Of a stretch of DNA of 64,000 nucleotides, positions 51,238 to 60,068 are shown piece by piece; the stretch's first letter is position 1; each line of letters begins with the position of its first letter. The position numbers and the translations under genes were made by a program. Location: contig OZ245869.1 in the NCBI GenBank assembly GCA_965229355.1, forward strand, positions 930,001 to 994,000, in the 5' to 3' direction. The stretch comes from GCA-2737725 sp965229355. Lineage in GTDB: Bacteria; Pseudomonadota; Alphaproteobacteria; Rhodospirillales; Rhodospirillaceae. The notes below the pieces were generated by a model, which was given only the letters and a program-made list of their open reading frames with translations, had not been told where the DNA came from and did not search any database.

Positions 51238-52317
51238 GTGCCGCCACGTCAGAAGAAACCAACGCGGTCTGGGTCTCCTCTAAAAGCCCGCCTTCCCGTT
51301 GCGACAACCACCAAACCAAAGCGCCGCCCCACCATCAACGATATCGCCCGCATGTCTGGCGTGTCGAAGAAGACGGTGTCGCGCATCATCAACGACTCTC
51401 CCGTCGTGAATGAAGAAACGCGGGCGAAGGTAAAGCAGATTATCGCCGAGACAGGCTATGTGCCCGATCCGCAAGCGCGGGGCTTAGCGTTTCGGAAATC
51501 GTTCCTGATCGGCATGATCTACGACAACCCCAGCGCTGAATACGTTGTCAGCATGCAAAAGGGAATCTTAAGCGCCATTGAAGGCACGAGTTTTCAGTTG
51601 GTGGTGCGCCCCTGTGATCGTGCCAAGCCTAGCTTCTTAAGCGATATGCGCACGTTTGTTGAACGCCAGCGCCCGTTTGGCGTGCTGTTGCCGCCGTCTG
51701 TATCTGAAGACGAAGGCTTGGCGAAAGTGCTGCGCGAATTGAATTGCGATTATGTGCGCATTGCCTCGGTTTCACTCGATCAGCATGACGTGATGTTGGT
51801 GACGAATGATCACATGGGCGGTTATGAAGCCGGAAAACATTTGGCGAGCTTGGGTCACAAAGTCATCGCGCACGTCTCAGGCCCACGCACCTTCCGCTCT
51901 GTGCGCGAGCGCCGCGAAGGCTTTGCTAAAGCGCTGAGTGAACACGGCATCGCCTTGACCGAGAAGCATGTGATTGAAGGTGCCTATACGTTCGAGTCAG
52001 GCTTAGCCTGTGGGCACAAGTTGTTCGCACTGAACCCGCGCCCAACGGCTGTGTTTGCCGGTAACGATGAAATGGCTGCTGGTATTTACCGCGCTGCGCG
52101 TGATCATGGTTTGGAAATTCCGCGCGATATGTCTGTGGTGGGATACGACGACTTCCCGACATCGCTGCGTTTGTGGCCGTCACTCACAACCGTGCGTGTG
52201 CCGGTGGAAGAGATCGGCCGCTTGGCTGCGACCATGCTGATTAAAAAGACCGGTGTGCCGCATTCGGAAATTGTCCCGACGCTGACATTGCGCGATTCAA
52301 CGGCCAAACCGGTCTAA
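51238..52317 (+). CDS. LacI family transcriptional regulator of the pectin/galacturonate locus
   Basis: About 359 residues if it starts at GTG 51238; the exact start is uncertain, because upstream sequence has weak ribosome sites. A basic tail of about 30 residues is followed by the LacI helix-turn-helix (T-I-N-D-I-A-R-M-S-G-V-S-K-K-T-V-S-R-I-I-N in two parts) and hinge (D-P-Q-A-R-G-L-A). A periplasmic-binding-protein-like sensor domain begins F-L-I-G-M-I-Y-D-N-P and includes V-F-A-G-N-D-E-M-A-A-G-I-Y and V-V-G-Y-D-D-F-P. It precedes kduI and kduD in the same direction. The repeated palindromes nearby are probably its operators, with an uronate or KDG derivative as inducer; this is inference. 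Confidence 0.88.
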   Translation: MPPRQKKPTRSGSPLKARLPVATTTKPKRRPTINDIARMSGVSKKTVSRIINDSPVVNEETRAKVKQIIAETGYVPDPQARGLAFRKSFLIGMIYDNPSAEYVVSMQKGILSAIEGTSFQLVVRPCDRAKPSFLSDMRTFVERQRPFGVLLPPSVSEDEGLAKVLRELNCDYVRIASVSLDQHDVMLVTNDHMGGYEAGKHLASLGHKVIAHVSGPRTFRSVRERREGFAKALSEHGIALTEKHVIEGAYTFESGLACGHKLFALNPRPTAVFAGNDEMAAGIYRAARDHGLEIPRDMSVVGYDDFPTSLRLWPSLTTVRVPVEEIGRLAATMLIKKTGVPHSEIVPTLTLRDSTAKPV

Positions 52318-52431
52318 GGTCGGTTCCCTGCATTTGCAGGCAAATATCAGGGAAATAGCCGGTGGAATGTGAGAAGAGCGTGAATGACGCGACCGATTAA
52401 TTCTGCATGTTCAAGCCGCTTGTCTTGATTT

Positions 52432-52448
52432 ATGACACCGGTTACCGT
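52432..52448. promoter_or_regulatory. Degenerate copy of the pectin-locus operator before kduI
   Basis: TGACACCGGT matches the left half and centre of the exact sites at 54363-54376 and 61539-61552, but the right half reads TACC in place of ATCA. It lies about 75 bases upstream of the kduI start. Confidence 0.5.
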
Positions 52449-52516
52449 ATGCGCAGTTTCACCGTTCAAAATTCGCGCGCATACTCACATCAGCGCCCCT
52501 CACCGAGAGCACCGCC

Positions 52517-53359
52517 ATGTACAAAAAAGTTTATCAGGCCACACACCCCGACATGATGGATGGGGCAGACAACGACCAACTTCGCGAACGCTATTTGATC
52601 GCAAACTTGTTTGTGGATGACGAGGTGGTGCTGAACTACTCGCATAATGAGCGCTTCGTGATTGGCGGCGCTGCCCCCGTTGGCAAAACGATCTCACTTC
52701 CCGTGCAAGGCCCACCGGCTGAAGGCGCGCCGTTCCTCGATCGCCGCGAGTTGGGCATGGTCAACGTCGGCTCCGGCGATGGCCGCGTGGTCGTGGACGG
52801 CGTCAGCTATGACTTAAAGCCCCGCGATGGCTTGTATGTGCCCAAAGACACCAAAGAAGTGACGTTCGCCTCGGTCGACAAAGCCAACCCGGCCAAGTTC
52901 TACTTGGCCAGCACGCCTGCCCATGCGCGCTTTGAAACCAAGCACATTTCGATTGATAAAGCCGTGCCGTTAGAGCGCGGCTCGCTCGCCACATCGAACG
53001 AGCGCACGATTTATCAGTACATTGTTCCGGCCACCTGCAAATCAGCGCAATTATTGCTGGGCCTCACAATCCTGAAAACCGGCAGTGTGTGGAACACCAT
53101 GCCCCCGCACCTGCATGATCGCCGCTCGGAAGTGTATTTCTACTTCGGCCTTGAGAACGATGACCGCGTGTTCCACTTCATGGGCGAGCCGGATGCGGCA
53201 CGCCATATTATTGTAGCGAACAATGAGGCTGTCGTTTCGCCGCCATGGTCGATTCACATGGGCTCAGGCACGCGCAGCTACAATTTCATCTGGGCCATGG
53301 GCGGTGAGAACTTAGACTACACCGACATGAACGTACTCGATATTTGCCAACTGAAGTAG
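52517..53359 (+). CDS. kduI: 5-Dehydro-4-deoxy-D-glucuronate isomerase
   Basis: 280 residues with the KduI pattern: M-Y-K-K-V-Y-Q-A-T-H-P-D at the N-terminus, L-R-E-R-Y-L-I-A-N-L-F, F-L-D-R-R-E-L-G-M-V-N-V-G-x-G near 75, and the cupin metal-site region P-P-H-L-H-D-R-R-S-E-V-Y-F-Y-F. Near the C-terminus comes P-P-W-S-I-H-M-G-S-G. It isomerises the unsaturated uronate left after pectate-oligomer lysis to the substrate of KduD. It is 9 bases upstream of kduD, so both are in one operon. Confidence 0.96.
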   Translation: MYKKVYQATHPDMMDGADNDQLRERYLIANLFVDDEVVLNYSHNERFVIGGAAPVGKTISLPVQGPPAEGAPFLDRRELGMVNVGSGDGRVVVDGVSYDLKPRDGLYVPKDTKEVTFASVDKANPAKFYLASTPAHARFETKHISIDKAVPLERGSLATSNERTIYQYIVPATCKSAQLLLGLTILKTGSVWNTMPPHLHDRRSEVYFYFGLENDDRVFHFMGEPDAARHIIVANNEAVVSPPWSIHMGSGTRSYNFIWAMGGENLDYTDMNVLDICQLK

Positions 53360-53368
53360 CCACACATC

Positions 53369-54130
53369 ATGTCCGCCGATCTGTTCAGCTTGAAGGGCCG
53401 CACGGCCATCGTCACAGGGGCTAACACCGGCCTGGGTCAAGGCTTGGCGATTGCCTTGGCGCAAGCTGGCGCAAACATTGCTCTGGTCAGCCGCTCAAGC
53501 CCCGACGACACCGTGAAAGCCATTCAAGCCATCGGCGGCAAGGTACACGTGATCTCGGCCAGCCTTGATACGCTGGCCCCCATCAATGACATTGTTGAGC
53601 AAACCAAAAACGCTTTCGGCAGCATCGATATTCTGGTGAACAATGCGGGCACCATTCGCCGTGCTGATGCATTGGAGTTTTCTGAACAAGATTGGGATGC
53701 GGTGATGGGCGTGAACCTGAAAACCGTATTCTTCCTGTGTCAGGCGTGCGCCAAAGAAATGGTGGCCAGCGGACGCGGCGGCAAGATCATCAACATCGCT
53801 TCGATGTTATCGTTTCAAGGCGGTATTCGGGTTGCATCTTACACCGCAAGCAAAAGCGGTATTGCAGGTCTGACAAAATTATTGGCGAATGAGTGGGCAT
53901 CCAAAGGCATCAACGTGAATGCCATTGCACCTGGCTACTTTGAAACCAACAACACAGATGCTTTGCGAAAAGACGAAACACGCAACCGCGATATCTTGGC
54001 GCGCATTCCGGTGGGTCGTTGGGGCAAACCCGATGATTTGGGTGGCGCGGCGGTGTTCTTAGCCTCACGCGCATCAGACTACGTGCACGGCATTACATTG
54101 CCGGTCGATGGCGGTTGGCTCGCGCGTTAG
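53369..54130 (+). CDS. kduD: 2-Dehydro-3-deoxy-D-gluconate 5-dehydrogenase
   Basis: A 253-residue short-chain dehydrogenase/reductase with the cofactor loop G-A-N-T-G-L-G-Q-G (residues 17-25), N-N-A-G near 90, and the catalytic Tyr-Lys pair in Y-T-A-S-K-S-G (about 156-160). The C-terminal V-D-G-G-W-L-A-R is typical of KduD. It reduces the KduI product to 2-keto-3-deoxygluconate using NAD(P)H. The gene is followed by 342 non-coding bases with two operator-like palindromes before the TonB receptor. Confidence 0.95.
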   Translation: MSADLFSLKGRTAIVTGANTGLGQGLAIALAQAGANIALVSRSSPDDTVKAIQAIGGKVHVISASLDTLAPINDIVEQTKNAFGSIDILVNNAGTIRRADALEFSEQDWDAVMGVNLKTVFFLCQACAKEMVASGRGGKIINIASMLSFQGGIRVASYTASKSGIAGLTKLLANEWASKGINVNAIAPGYFETNNTDALRKDETRNRDILARIPVGRWGKPDDLGGAAVFLASRASDYVHGITLPVDGGWLAR

Positions 54131-54328
54131 CGCGGAAATCCCAAAGCGCGCTAAACTTAGCCAGCGCGTTCAGCACTTCATTTCCGACCAACAGTTTTTT
54201 GCCGCATCGCAAAAATTTGCGCGCGTTCTTTCGCACCGCACAAAGCATTCTTGCAACAACGCAGGAAAAATCGCGCTCAACCTCACCTAAGCATCTTGTC
54301 AGCACACACGCCGCAGCATTAGTGTCAG

Positions 54329-54342
54329 TGATACCGGTGTCA
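54329..54342. promoter_or_regulatory. Operator copy B (TGATACCGGTGTCA)
   Basis: This 14-mer is the exact reverse complement of TGACACCGGTATCA at 54363-54376 and 61539-61552. The two sites here are 34 bp apart centre to centre, about three helical turns. Confidence 0.75.
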
Positions 54343-54362
54343 ACGACCGTTACGTCCAAAAA

Positions 54363-54376
54363 TGACACCGGTATCA
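54363..54376. promoter_or_regulatory. Operator copy C (TGACACCGGTATCA)
   Basis: Extended to ATGACACCGGTATCAT it matches 61538-61553 at 16 of 16 bases. Palindrome with a central CG, as LacI-family operators have. About 97 bases before the TonB receptor start. Confidence 0.8.
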
Positions 54377-54472
54377 TTTGAGGGAAAATGGGCTTTTCTG
54401 TGCGTTTCGTCCTGGGAGGGATTAAGGTCGCATAGGGGAGACCAACATCTTGGTCTTTAGGGGAGGATATCG

Positions 54473-57322
54473 ATGGACCGGAGTACATCTCCGATCGCCA
54501 GCTACCGCGTTGGCGCATCAACAGCCGTAATTGCTTGGACTTTGGCGCTCGCAGCACCCGCTGCGATGGCGCAACAACAATCTGCGCAAGCTGATAGCGA
54601 CGGCAAGCTGGAAGAAATCGTCGTGACTGGTTTCCGTTCAAGCTTGGCGAAAGCCATTGATTTGAAGCGCGATGAAAACAGCCAGTTCGACGCGATCTTG
54701 GCCGAAGACATCGGCAAGTTCCCTGATTTGAACTTATCGGAATCAATTCAGCGCATCGCTGGTGTGGCGATTACGCGTGATGGCGGTGAAGGCCGTCAGA
54801 TCTCGGTGCGTGGTTTGGGCCCGCAGTTCACCCGCATCCGCATCAACGGCATGGAAGCGTTGACCACCGCAGGCGGCACCGATGCCACCGGCGGCACTAA
54901 CCGCGGCCGGTCGTTCGACTTCAACATCTTCGCCTCTGACCTGTTCAACTCTATCGGCGTGCGCAAGACCGCCGAAGCGATGACGGAAGAAGGTTCATTG
55001 GGCGCAACCGTCGACTTACAAACGGCGCGGCCCTTTGATTATAACGGCTTTAAGTTCGCAGCTTCAGCCCAAGCGGGTTACAACGACCTGTCAGACAAGC
55101 TGAACCCACGCACATCGGCCTTGGTGTCGAACACCTGGCATGATGGTGATTTCGGTGCGTTGTTGTCGGCGTCGTACACCAAACGCAAAATCTTGGACAA
55201 CGGCACGTCCACTGTAAGATGGGCCACAGGCAATGCGTTTGCCCCTGGTTTCGCAAGCGCCCCTGCTGGCGGGCCTTCATTGGCGGCGATCAACGCGGCT
55301 TACCACCCGCGCTTCCCGCGCTTTGACCAGTACAAAGCCGAGCAAGAGCGTTTAGGCCTCACCGCCTCTGTGCAATGGCGCCCAACGGATAAAACGTTGA
55401 TCACCGTTGATGGCCTGTACGCTGACTTTGACGGCACGCGTGAAGAGCAATTCTTAGAAGCCCCGTCGTTCAGTGTGGGCGGTGCTTGTACGGCAGCCAA
55501 CATCTCGACCACCTGCGGTATCGCCAATACAGCTGTTACGTCTGCGACCATCGACAGCACCAATACGTTGGTGGCGGGGACCTTCAATAACGTCGACTTG
55601 CGCGTTGAAGACCGTTTCGATGTGTTGGAAACGAAGTTCACGCAATTGAACATTCACGCCGAGCACGAATTCAGTGACATGCTGAAGGGCCACATTATCG
55701 CGGGCACTTCGAAGTCGGATCACGATAACCCAATCCAAACCACGGTCACGCTCGATCAGTTCAACGTGCAAGGCTACAGCTACGATTATAGCAAAGGCCG
55801 TGTTCCGTTGATCAGCTACGGCAATGCGCAACTGACCAACCCAGCAGCGTGGACACTGACCAGCATTCGCCTGCGCCCGCAAACGGCGTTGAACGAATAC
55901 GACACCATCAAAGGTGGCTTTGAAGTAAAGCCCAACGACATCTTCACGTTCAATGCTGGCGTTGACTGGAAGAAGTACAACTTTGAAACGACTGAAATGC
56001 GCCGCTCTAACGGCACGACCACCAACCAAGAAAGCGTTGTGCCTGCGGCGTTGCTGGCCATTCCGGTCGGCAATTACAGCAAAATCACCAACTTCAAGAT
56101 CAAAGGCTTAGGCGCGCCGTCAGGCAACGCCACAGCCTGGGTTGTGCCGAACCTGGATTTGGCCCAAGGCGTCTTAAGCTTCTATGACCAAACCGCTTAC
56201 AACGGCGCGTTCCGTTTAGGCCGTGAGCCAGCGCTGACCAACAACAACCAGGTCGGCGAAAAGGACATGGGCGGTTATGTGCAAGGCAGCTTTGTCACCG
56301 AAGTGGGTGACGGCATGACCTTACGTGGCAATGCCGGCGTGCGTTATGTCGAAACCAAGCAAACCACCAAAGGCTTTGCATTTGTGGGCGGCACAACCAG
56401 CGAAATCAGCGTAAGCCGTCAGTATGACGACTGGCTGCCGTCAGCCAACTTGGTGTTTGAACCGGTTGATGAGTTCATCATCCGCGGGTCTGCGGCCCGC
56501 GTGATGTCACGCCCGAACTTGGGCAACTTGCCGCCGGGTGCGACCGTCAGTGTGTCAGGCTCAACGCGCACAGTGTCGGCTGGTAACCCAAACCTCGATC
56601 CGTTCCGCGCTAATGCCTATGACTTGTCGTTTGAATGGTACCCCGACACCGGCACAATTTTGTCGTTGGCGTTGTTCAAGAAGGACATCATCAACTTCGT
56701 GCAGACGTTGTCGACCACCGGCACCTTCAGCGCCAACCCGTTTGGGTTGCCGGATAGTGTTGCTATTGCGGCCTGCGGTAACGTTGCAGGTTGCTCTCCC
56801 AGCGCACAGTGGAACTTCTCGAACCCGCTCAACACACCGGGCGGCAACTTGAAGGGTTATGAAATCAGCTATCAACAACCGTTCAAGTTCCTGCCGGGCA
56901 TTCTGTCCAACACCGGCGTATTGCTGAACTATACACGCGTGAAGTCGTCGATTGATTACTTGAACGCGGCTGGCGTTGCGATTGCCACAAACGACCTGAT
57001 TGGTTTGTCGCGCAAATCGTACAATACGACCTTCTATTACGAAGACGAACTGTGGAGTGCCCGTGTTTCGGCGGCATACCGTTCGAAGTACAACACGCGC
57101 ATTCCGGGCCAAGAAGCGGGGACCGACATCGACGGCACCAATTCCACCTTCAACGTCGATGCTTCGATCCAATACTCGTGGAACGACAACCTGAAATTCA
57201 CGCTGGAAGGCGTGAACCTGACAGACGAGTACTCTGATCAGTTCAACGACTCATCGAACCGACTCACGTTCCGTCACCACACGGGCCGCGAGTTCATGCT
57301 GGGCGTTCGTTACACCTACTAG
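54473..57322 (+). CDS. TonB-dependent receptor of the pectin/oligogalacturonide locus (Caulobacter-type)
   Basis: 949 residues with an export signal (ending A-M-A-Q-Q-Q near residue 35) and a short extension (L-E-E-I-V-V-T-G-F-R-S-S-L). The plug has S-I-Q-R-I-A-G-V-A-I-T-R-D-G-G-E-G-R-Q in parts, R-I-N-G-M-E-A and V-R-K-T-A-E-A, and a large barrel ends in G-V-R-Y-T-Y. It belongs to the big TonB receptor class (TIGR01782-like), which carries oligosaccharides in Caulobacter- and Xanthomonas-type bacteria. Lying between kduD and kdgK, under two operator copies, it most likely imports galacturonate oligomers; direct proof would need binding data. A strong terminator follows. Confidence 0.9.
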   Translation: MDRSTSPIASYRVGASTAVIAWTLALAAPAAMAQQQSAQADSDGKLEEIVVTGFRSSLAKAIDLKRDENSQFDAILAEDIGKFPDLNLSESIQRIAGVAITRDGGEGRQISVRGLGPQFTRIRINGMEALTTAGGTDATGGTNRGRSFDFNIFASDLFNSIGVRKTAEAMTEEGSLGATVDLQTARPFDYNGFKFAASAQAGYNDLSDKLNPRTSALVSNTWHDGDFGALLSASYTKRKILDNGTSTVRWATGNAFAPGFASAPAGGPSLAAINAAYHPRFPRFDQYKAEQERLGLTASVQWRPTDKTLITVDGLYADFDGTREEQFLEAPSFSVGGACTAANISTTCGIANTAVTSATIDSTNTLVAGTFNNVDLRVEDRFDVLETKFTQLNIHAEHEFSDMLKGHIIAGTSKSDHDNPIQTTVTLDQFNVQGYSYDYSKGRVPLISYGNAQLTNPAAWTLTSIRLRPQTALNEYDTIKGGFEVKPNDIFTFNAGVDWKKYNFETTEMRRSNGTTTNQESVVPAALLAIPVGNYSKITNFKIKGLGAPSGNATAWVVPNLDLAQGVLSFYDQTAYNGAFRLGREPALTNNNQVGEKDMGGYVQGSFVTEVGDGMTLRGNAGVRYVETKQTTKGFAFVGGTTSEISVSRQYDDWLPSANLVFEPVDEFIIRGSAARVMSRPNLGNLPPGATVSVSGSTRTVSAGNPNLDPFRANAYDLSFEWYPDTGTILSLALFKKDIINFVQTLSTTGTFSANPFGLPDSVAIAACGNVAGCSPSAQWNFSNPLNTPGGNLKGYEISYQQPFKFLPGILSNTGVLLNYTRVKSSIDYLNAAGVAIATNDLIGLSRKSYNTTFYYEDELWSARVSAAYRSKYNTRIPGQEAGTDIDGTNSTFNVDASIQYSWNDNLKFTLEGVNLTDEYSDQFNDSSNRLTFRHHTGREFMLGVRYTY

Positions 57323-57356
57323 CGTTGTAGGTCTTAAAGTACGCCGATTCCCACCT

Positions 57357-57394
57357 TCGGCCGCAGCGCTTCATGCCCTGCGGCCGATTTTTTT
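57357..57394 (+). terminator. Intrinsic terminator after the pectin TonB receptor
   Basis: A 10-bp stem TCGGCCGCAG/CTGCGGCCGA (57357-57366 with 57378-57387), an 11-base loop and a run of seven T. Confidence 0.92.
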
Positions 57395-57491
57395 GGGACT
57401 TCGTTTATTTGCTCCCTTTCCTTCTGGCGTAGAGTTGGGACACACTTAAGGTGTCTCACGCCAACCTCCCTTGCCGAGAAAGTTTAAACTC

Positions 57492-58505
57492 ATGGGTCGC
57501 GTTGTCTGTTTTGGTGAAGTCCTGCTGCGTATGGCAGCGCCTGGTCACCAAGTTTTCCTGCAATCTCCGCACCTTGATGTGCACTTAGGTGGCGCTGAAA
57601 CCAACGTCGCGGCATCGCTTGCGCGCTTTGGACATAAGACCGCGATGGTCAGCACGTTGCCCGACAATCCTGTGGGCCGCGCGGTGTTGGGCGAACTGCG
57701 CCGCCACGGCATCGACACTTCTCACGTCCAAACCGGCCCTGGCCGCATGGGCCTATACTTTGTCACCATGGGCGCAACATTGCGTCCGACCGAAGTGACC
57801 TATGACCGCGCGCATTCTGCGTTTGCGGATGCTGACCCCGAACACGTGAACTGGGATAAGATTTTAGAAGGGGCCGATTGGTTTCACCTCTCTGGTGTCA
57901 CGCCTGCCTTAGGTGCCAATGGCGCGAAAGCAGCACAACGTGCCGCCGACGCCGCCCGGCGTTTGAATATTCCGATTTCATTCGATGGTAACTTCCGCGC
58001 GAAGTTGTGGGCGGCCTGGAACGGCGATGCGCCGAATATTTTACGCGGGCTTATGAGCACAGCGGACCTCGCGTTCATTGATGATCGCGATGTGAATGTG
58101 ATGCTGGGCCATAAGTGCACGGCGACCGAAGGCAGCGCACGCAGACGTACTGCAGCCACAGCGGCGTTTACCGCATTCCCGCATTTAAAGCGGATTGCCT
58201 GCACCTTGCGGGTGACGAGTGCCACGCAACAGCACCAATTATGCGCCGTAATGTTCACCCGCACCGGCGAGCAGCGCACTAAAAGTTATGATCTCGAAGG
58301 TGTCGTGGACCGTATTGGCGGCGGCGATGCCTTTGCCGCTGGCGTACTGCACGGCTTGATGAGTGGCATGGATGATGCTGCTGCTTTAGAGTTCGGGTTG
58401 GCGGCAGCGTGCGTGAAGCACTCGTACCCCGGCGATATCAACTTAGCGACCGTGGCAGAAGTGCAAGACCTGCTCAGCGGTGCGGGCGGCGATATTCGCC
58501 GCTAG
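57492..58505 (+). CDS. kdgK: 2-Keto-3-deoxygluconate kinase (PfkB family)
   Basis: The start is ATG 57492 (MGRVVCFGEVLLRM...), as in family proteins; a TTG seven codons upstream is possible. The 337-residue product has the ribokinase fold: C-F-G-E-V-L-L-R-M, H-L-G-G-A-E-T-N-V-A-A-S-L-A-R-F-G near 35, and the ATP/anion-hole motif D-R-I-G-G-G-D-A-F-A-A-G (catalytic Asp near 277). It phosphorylates KDG to KDPG, which is then split by the aldolase encoded at the window end. Its gene ends one base before the convergent carboxylesterase gene. Confidence 0.9.
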   Translation: MGRVVCFGEVLLRMAAPGHQVFLQSPHLDVHLGGAETNVAASLARFGHKTAMVSTLPDNPVGRAVLGELRRHGIDTSHVQTGPGRMGLYFVTMGATLRPTEVTYDRAHSAFADADPEHVNWDKILEGADWFHLSGVTPALGANGAKAAQRAADAARRLNIPISFDGNFRAKLWAAWNGDAPNILRGLMSTADLAFIDDRDVNVMLGHKCTATEGSARRRTAATAAFTAFPHLKRIACTLRVTSATQQHQLCAVMFTRTGEQRTKSYDLEGVVDRIGGGDAFAAGVLHGLMSGMDDAAALEFGLAAACVKHSYPGDINLATVAEVQDLLSGAGGDIRR

Positions 58506-60065
58506 CTATAACGTACCTTTCTGGATGAAAGGTACTTTGGCAAACAAGCGCCGCTCATCCCCACGCGGATCGTTCACGAGCGCAGGTCGTACATCCAACA
58601 ACATCGTTTGGCGTGACTGTAAATCATACGGCGTCCAGTGCGGAAACTCCGCATGATTAGGATTTCCTGTGCGTGCAAAATTTAGAAATGCGGTGCTGAT
58701 GTGTTCTGAGACGGTCCGCGCATTATCACTATTGCCCGACAGCGCATTGGGTTGCGCTGTGTTGCGGAACGCCAGCGGAATATCCAGCGTATGAGCCGCG
58801 CCATATACACCACCGTCGATGGGTGAGCGCCAATTCAGTTGATACATAAAGACAGGCGCACCTGATGCTGCTCGCATCTCAGCTTCAATGAGTGCACCAC
58901 GCCATGAGCGGCCTGCCGTTGTGGCAGCAAAGTAAATCTCAACCGGGTTCGCGGCGGGATAAAGCTTGCGGTATTCCGCCAGCACCATATCGGCATCGAT
59001 ATCGACGCGTAGCTCGATGGCAAGGCGCGCGGGCAACGTCTGCCACGTTAATTGAAACACGCTCGCATCGTTGCGGAAGAAGAACCGCGTTTCATCCAGT
59101 GTGTTGCCGATCATCATCGGAATGTCATGCGATTGCGCAGGCGCATCAGGATAAAACGGATGACGCGGCAATGCGCCCTCGTCCAACACTGGACCCCAGT
59201 AGAGATTGCTGCGTGGCACAGTTGGGTCAGGCGTTGCCATAGCCGCGATCAGTTGATCGAGCGGAACTTTTGCCACATCGCTTGCGCGCTCTTTGGGGAT
59301 GTTCAACTTATCTAAGAACGCATGCGTGCGTGCCGTCGCGGCATAAGGACCAGAGGCCGTGACTTGCTGGCCGCTCATGGTAATAGCGCGGTGGAACAAG
59401 CCCTTCGCAGCAGGCATGGCCATCAGCGTTGCGATTTTCGCACCACCGCCCGATTGGCCAAACACCGTGACGCAAGCAGGATCCCCACCAAAGTTGGCGA
59501 TGTTGTCCCGCACCCATTCAAGCGCCAGTACCAAATCTAAAATACCGATGTTGCCCGACGATGCGAATTCAGGCCGTGCAAGTTTATCGAGGAACAAATG
59601 CCCCAACACCGCCAAGCGATGATTAACGGTGACGATCACCACATCACCATGACGGCATAAGTTCACGCCGTCGTAAATTGGATCAGAACCTGAACCGTTA
59701 CTGAATTCACCACCGTGGAAATAGACCATGACCGGACGTTTTGCTGTGTCGGCGACGGACGGCGTCCAGACGTTGAGGTAAAGGCAGTCTTCACTGGTGG
59801 ATTCAGATGTGCGCGATTGCGGCGAAGCCGGGCCGTAACTCAAAGCATCGCGCACACCACTCCACTTTTGCGGACGTAACGCAGTTTGAAACCGTCGCGA
59901 CGACGTATCAGCGCCGTAGGGAATACCTTTGAAAACGTGGATGCCTTGATCGGTATAACCACGGACTTTGCCGGTGCGTGTTTGCGCCACAGGCGATGAC
60001 ACCGCAAACGCAGCACCACCGAACGGCAATGCTGCGGCAACACCGAGAACAGCGCGGCGGCGCAT
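58506..60065 (-). CDS. Type-B carboxylesterase, exported
   Basis: 519 residues with an arginine-rich start and a hydrophobic signal (M-R-R-R-A-V-L-G-V-A-A-A-L, Tat-like) ending near F-A-V-S-S. It has the esterase/lipase type-B fold: oxyanion Y-F-H-G-G-E-F (residues 114-120), E-D-C-L-Y-L-N-V-W near 91, nucleophile Ser204 in G-Q-S-G-G-G, and an F-R-N-D-A-S-V-like loop further on. It is 3 bases after the pectate lyase stop in the same direction, so the two are co-transcribed. Hydrolysis of methyl or acetyl esters of pectin fragments is a fair inference but not shown; many type-B esterases have wide substrate range. Confidence 0.87.
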   Translation of the reverse strand: MRRRAVLGVAAALPFGGAAFAVSSPVAQTRTGKVRGYTDQGIHVFKGIPYGADTSSRRFQTALRPQKWSGVRDALSYGPASPQSRTSESTSEDCLYLNVWTPSVADTAKRPVMVYFHGGEFSNGSGSDPIYDGVNLCRHGDVVIVTVNHRLAVLGHLFLDKLARPEFASSGNIGILDLVLALEWVRDNIANFGGDPACVTVFGQSGGGAKIATLMAMPAAKGLFHRAITMSGQQVTASGPYAATARTHAFLDKLNIPKERASDVAKVPLDQLIAAMATPDPTVPRSNLYWGPVLDEGALPRHPFYPDAPAQSHDIPMMIGNTLDETRFFFRNDASVFQLTWQTLPARLAIELRVDIDADMVLAEYRKLYPAANPVEIYFAATTAGRSWRGALIEAEMRAASGAPVFMYQLNWRSPIDGGVYGAAHTLDIPLAFRNTAQPNALSGNSDNARTVSEHISTAFLNFARTGNPNHAEFPHWTPYDLQSRQTMLLDVRPALVNDPRGDERRLFAKVPFIQKGTL

Positions 60066-60068
60066 ACT

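Larger units (their letters stand above)
54131..54472 (+). promoter_or_regulatory. Control region of the pectin TonB receptor
   Basis: 342 bp without a credible gene. It holds two copies of the operator (54329-54342 and 54363-54376), a GACCA-N6-TGGTC hairpin (54440-54455) and a strong GGGGAGG ribosome site (54460-54466) six bases before ATG 54473. An in-frame minus-strand reading is a shadow. Confidence 0.65.

Noticed and set aside
52327..52340. CCTGC-ATTT-GCAGG hairpin after the LacI gene as a terminator
   Set aside because: The stem is short and no T run follows on either strand.
57439..57455. GACAC-N7-GTGTC inverted repeat before kdgK as a further operator
   Set aside because: It resembles the pectin operator in its GACAC arms but lacks the ACCGGT core and has different spacing, so I do not count it.
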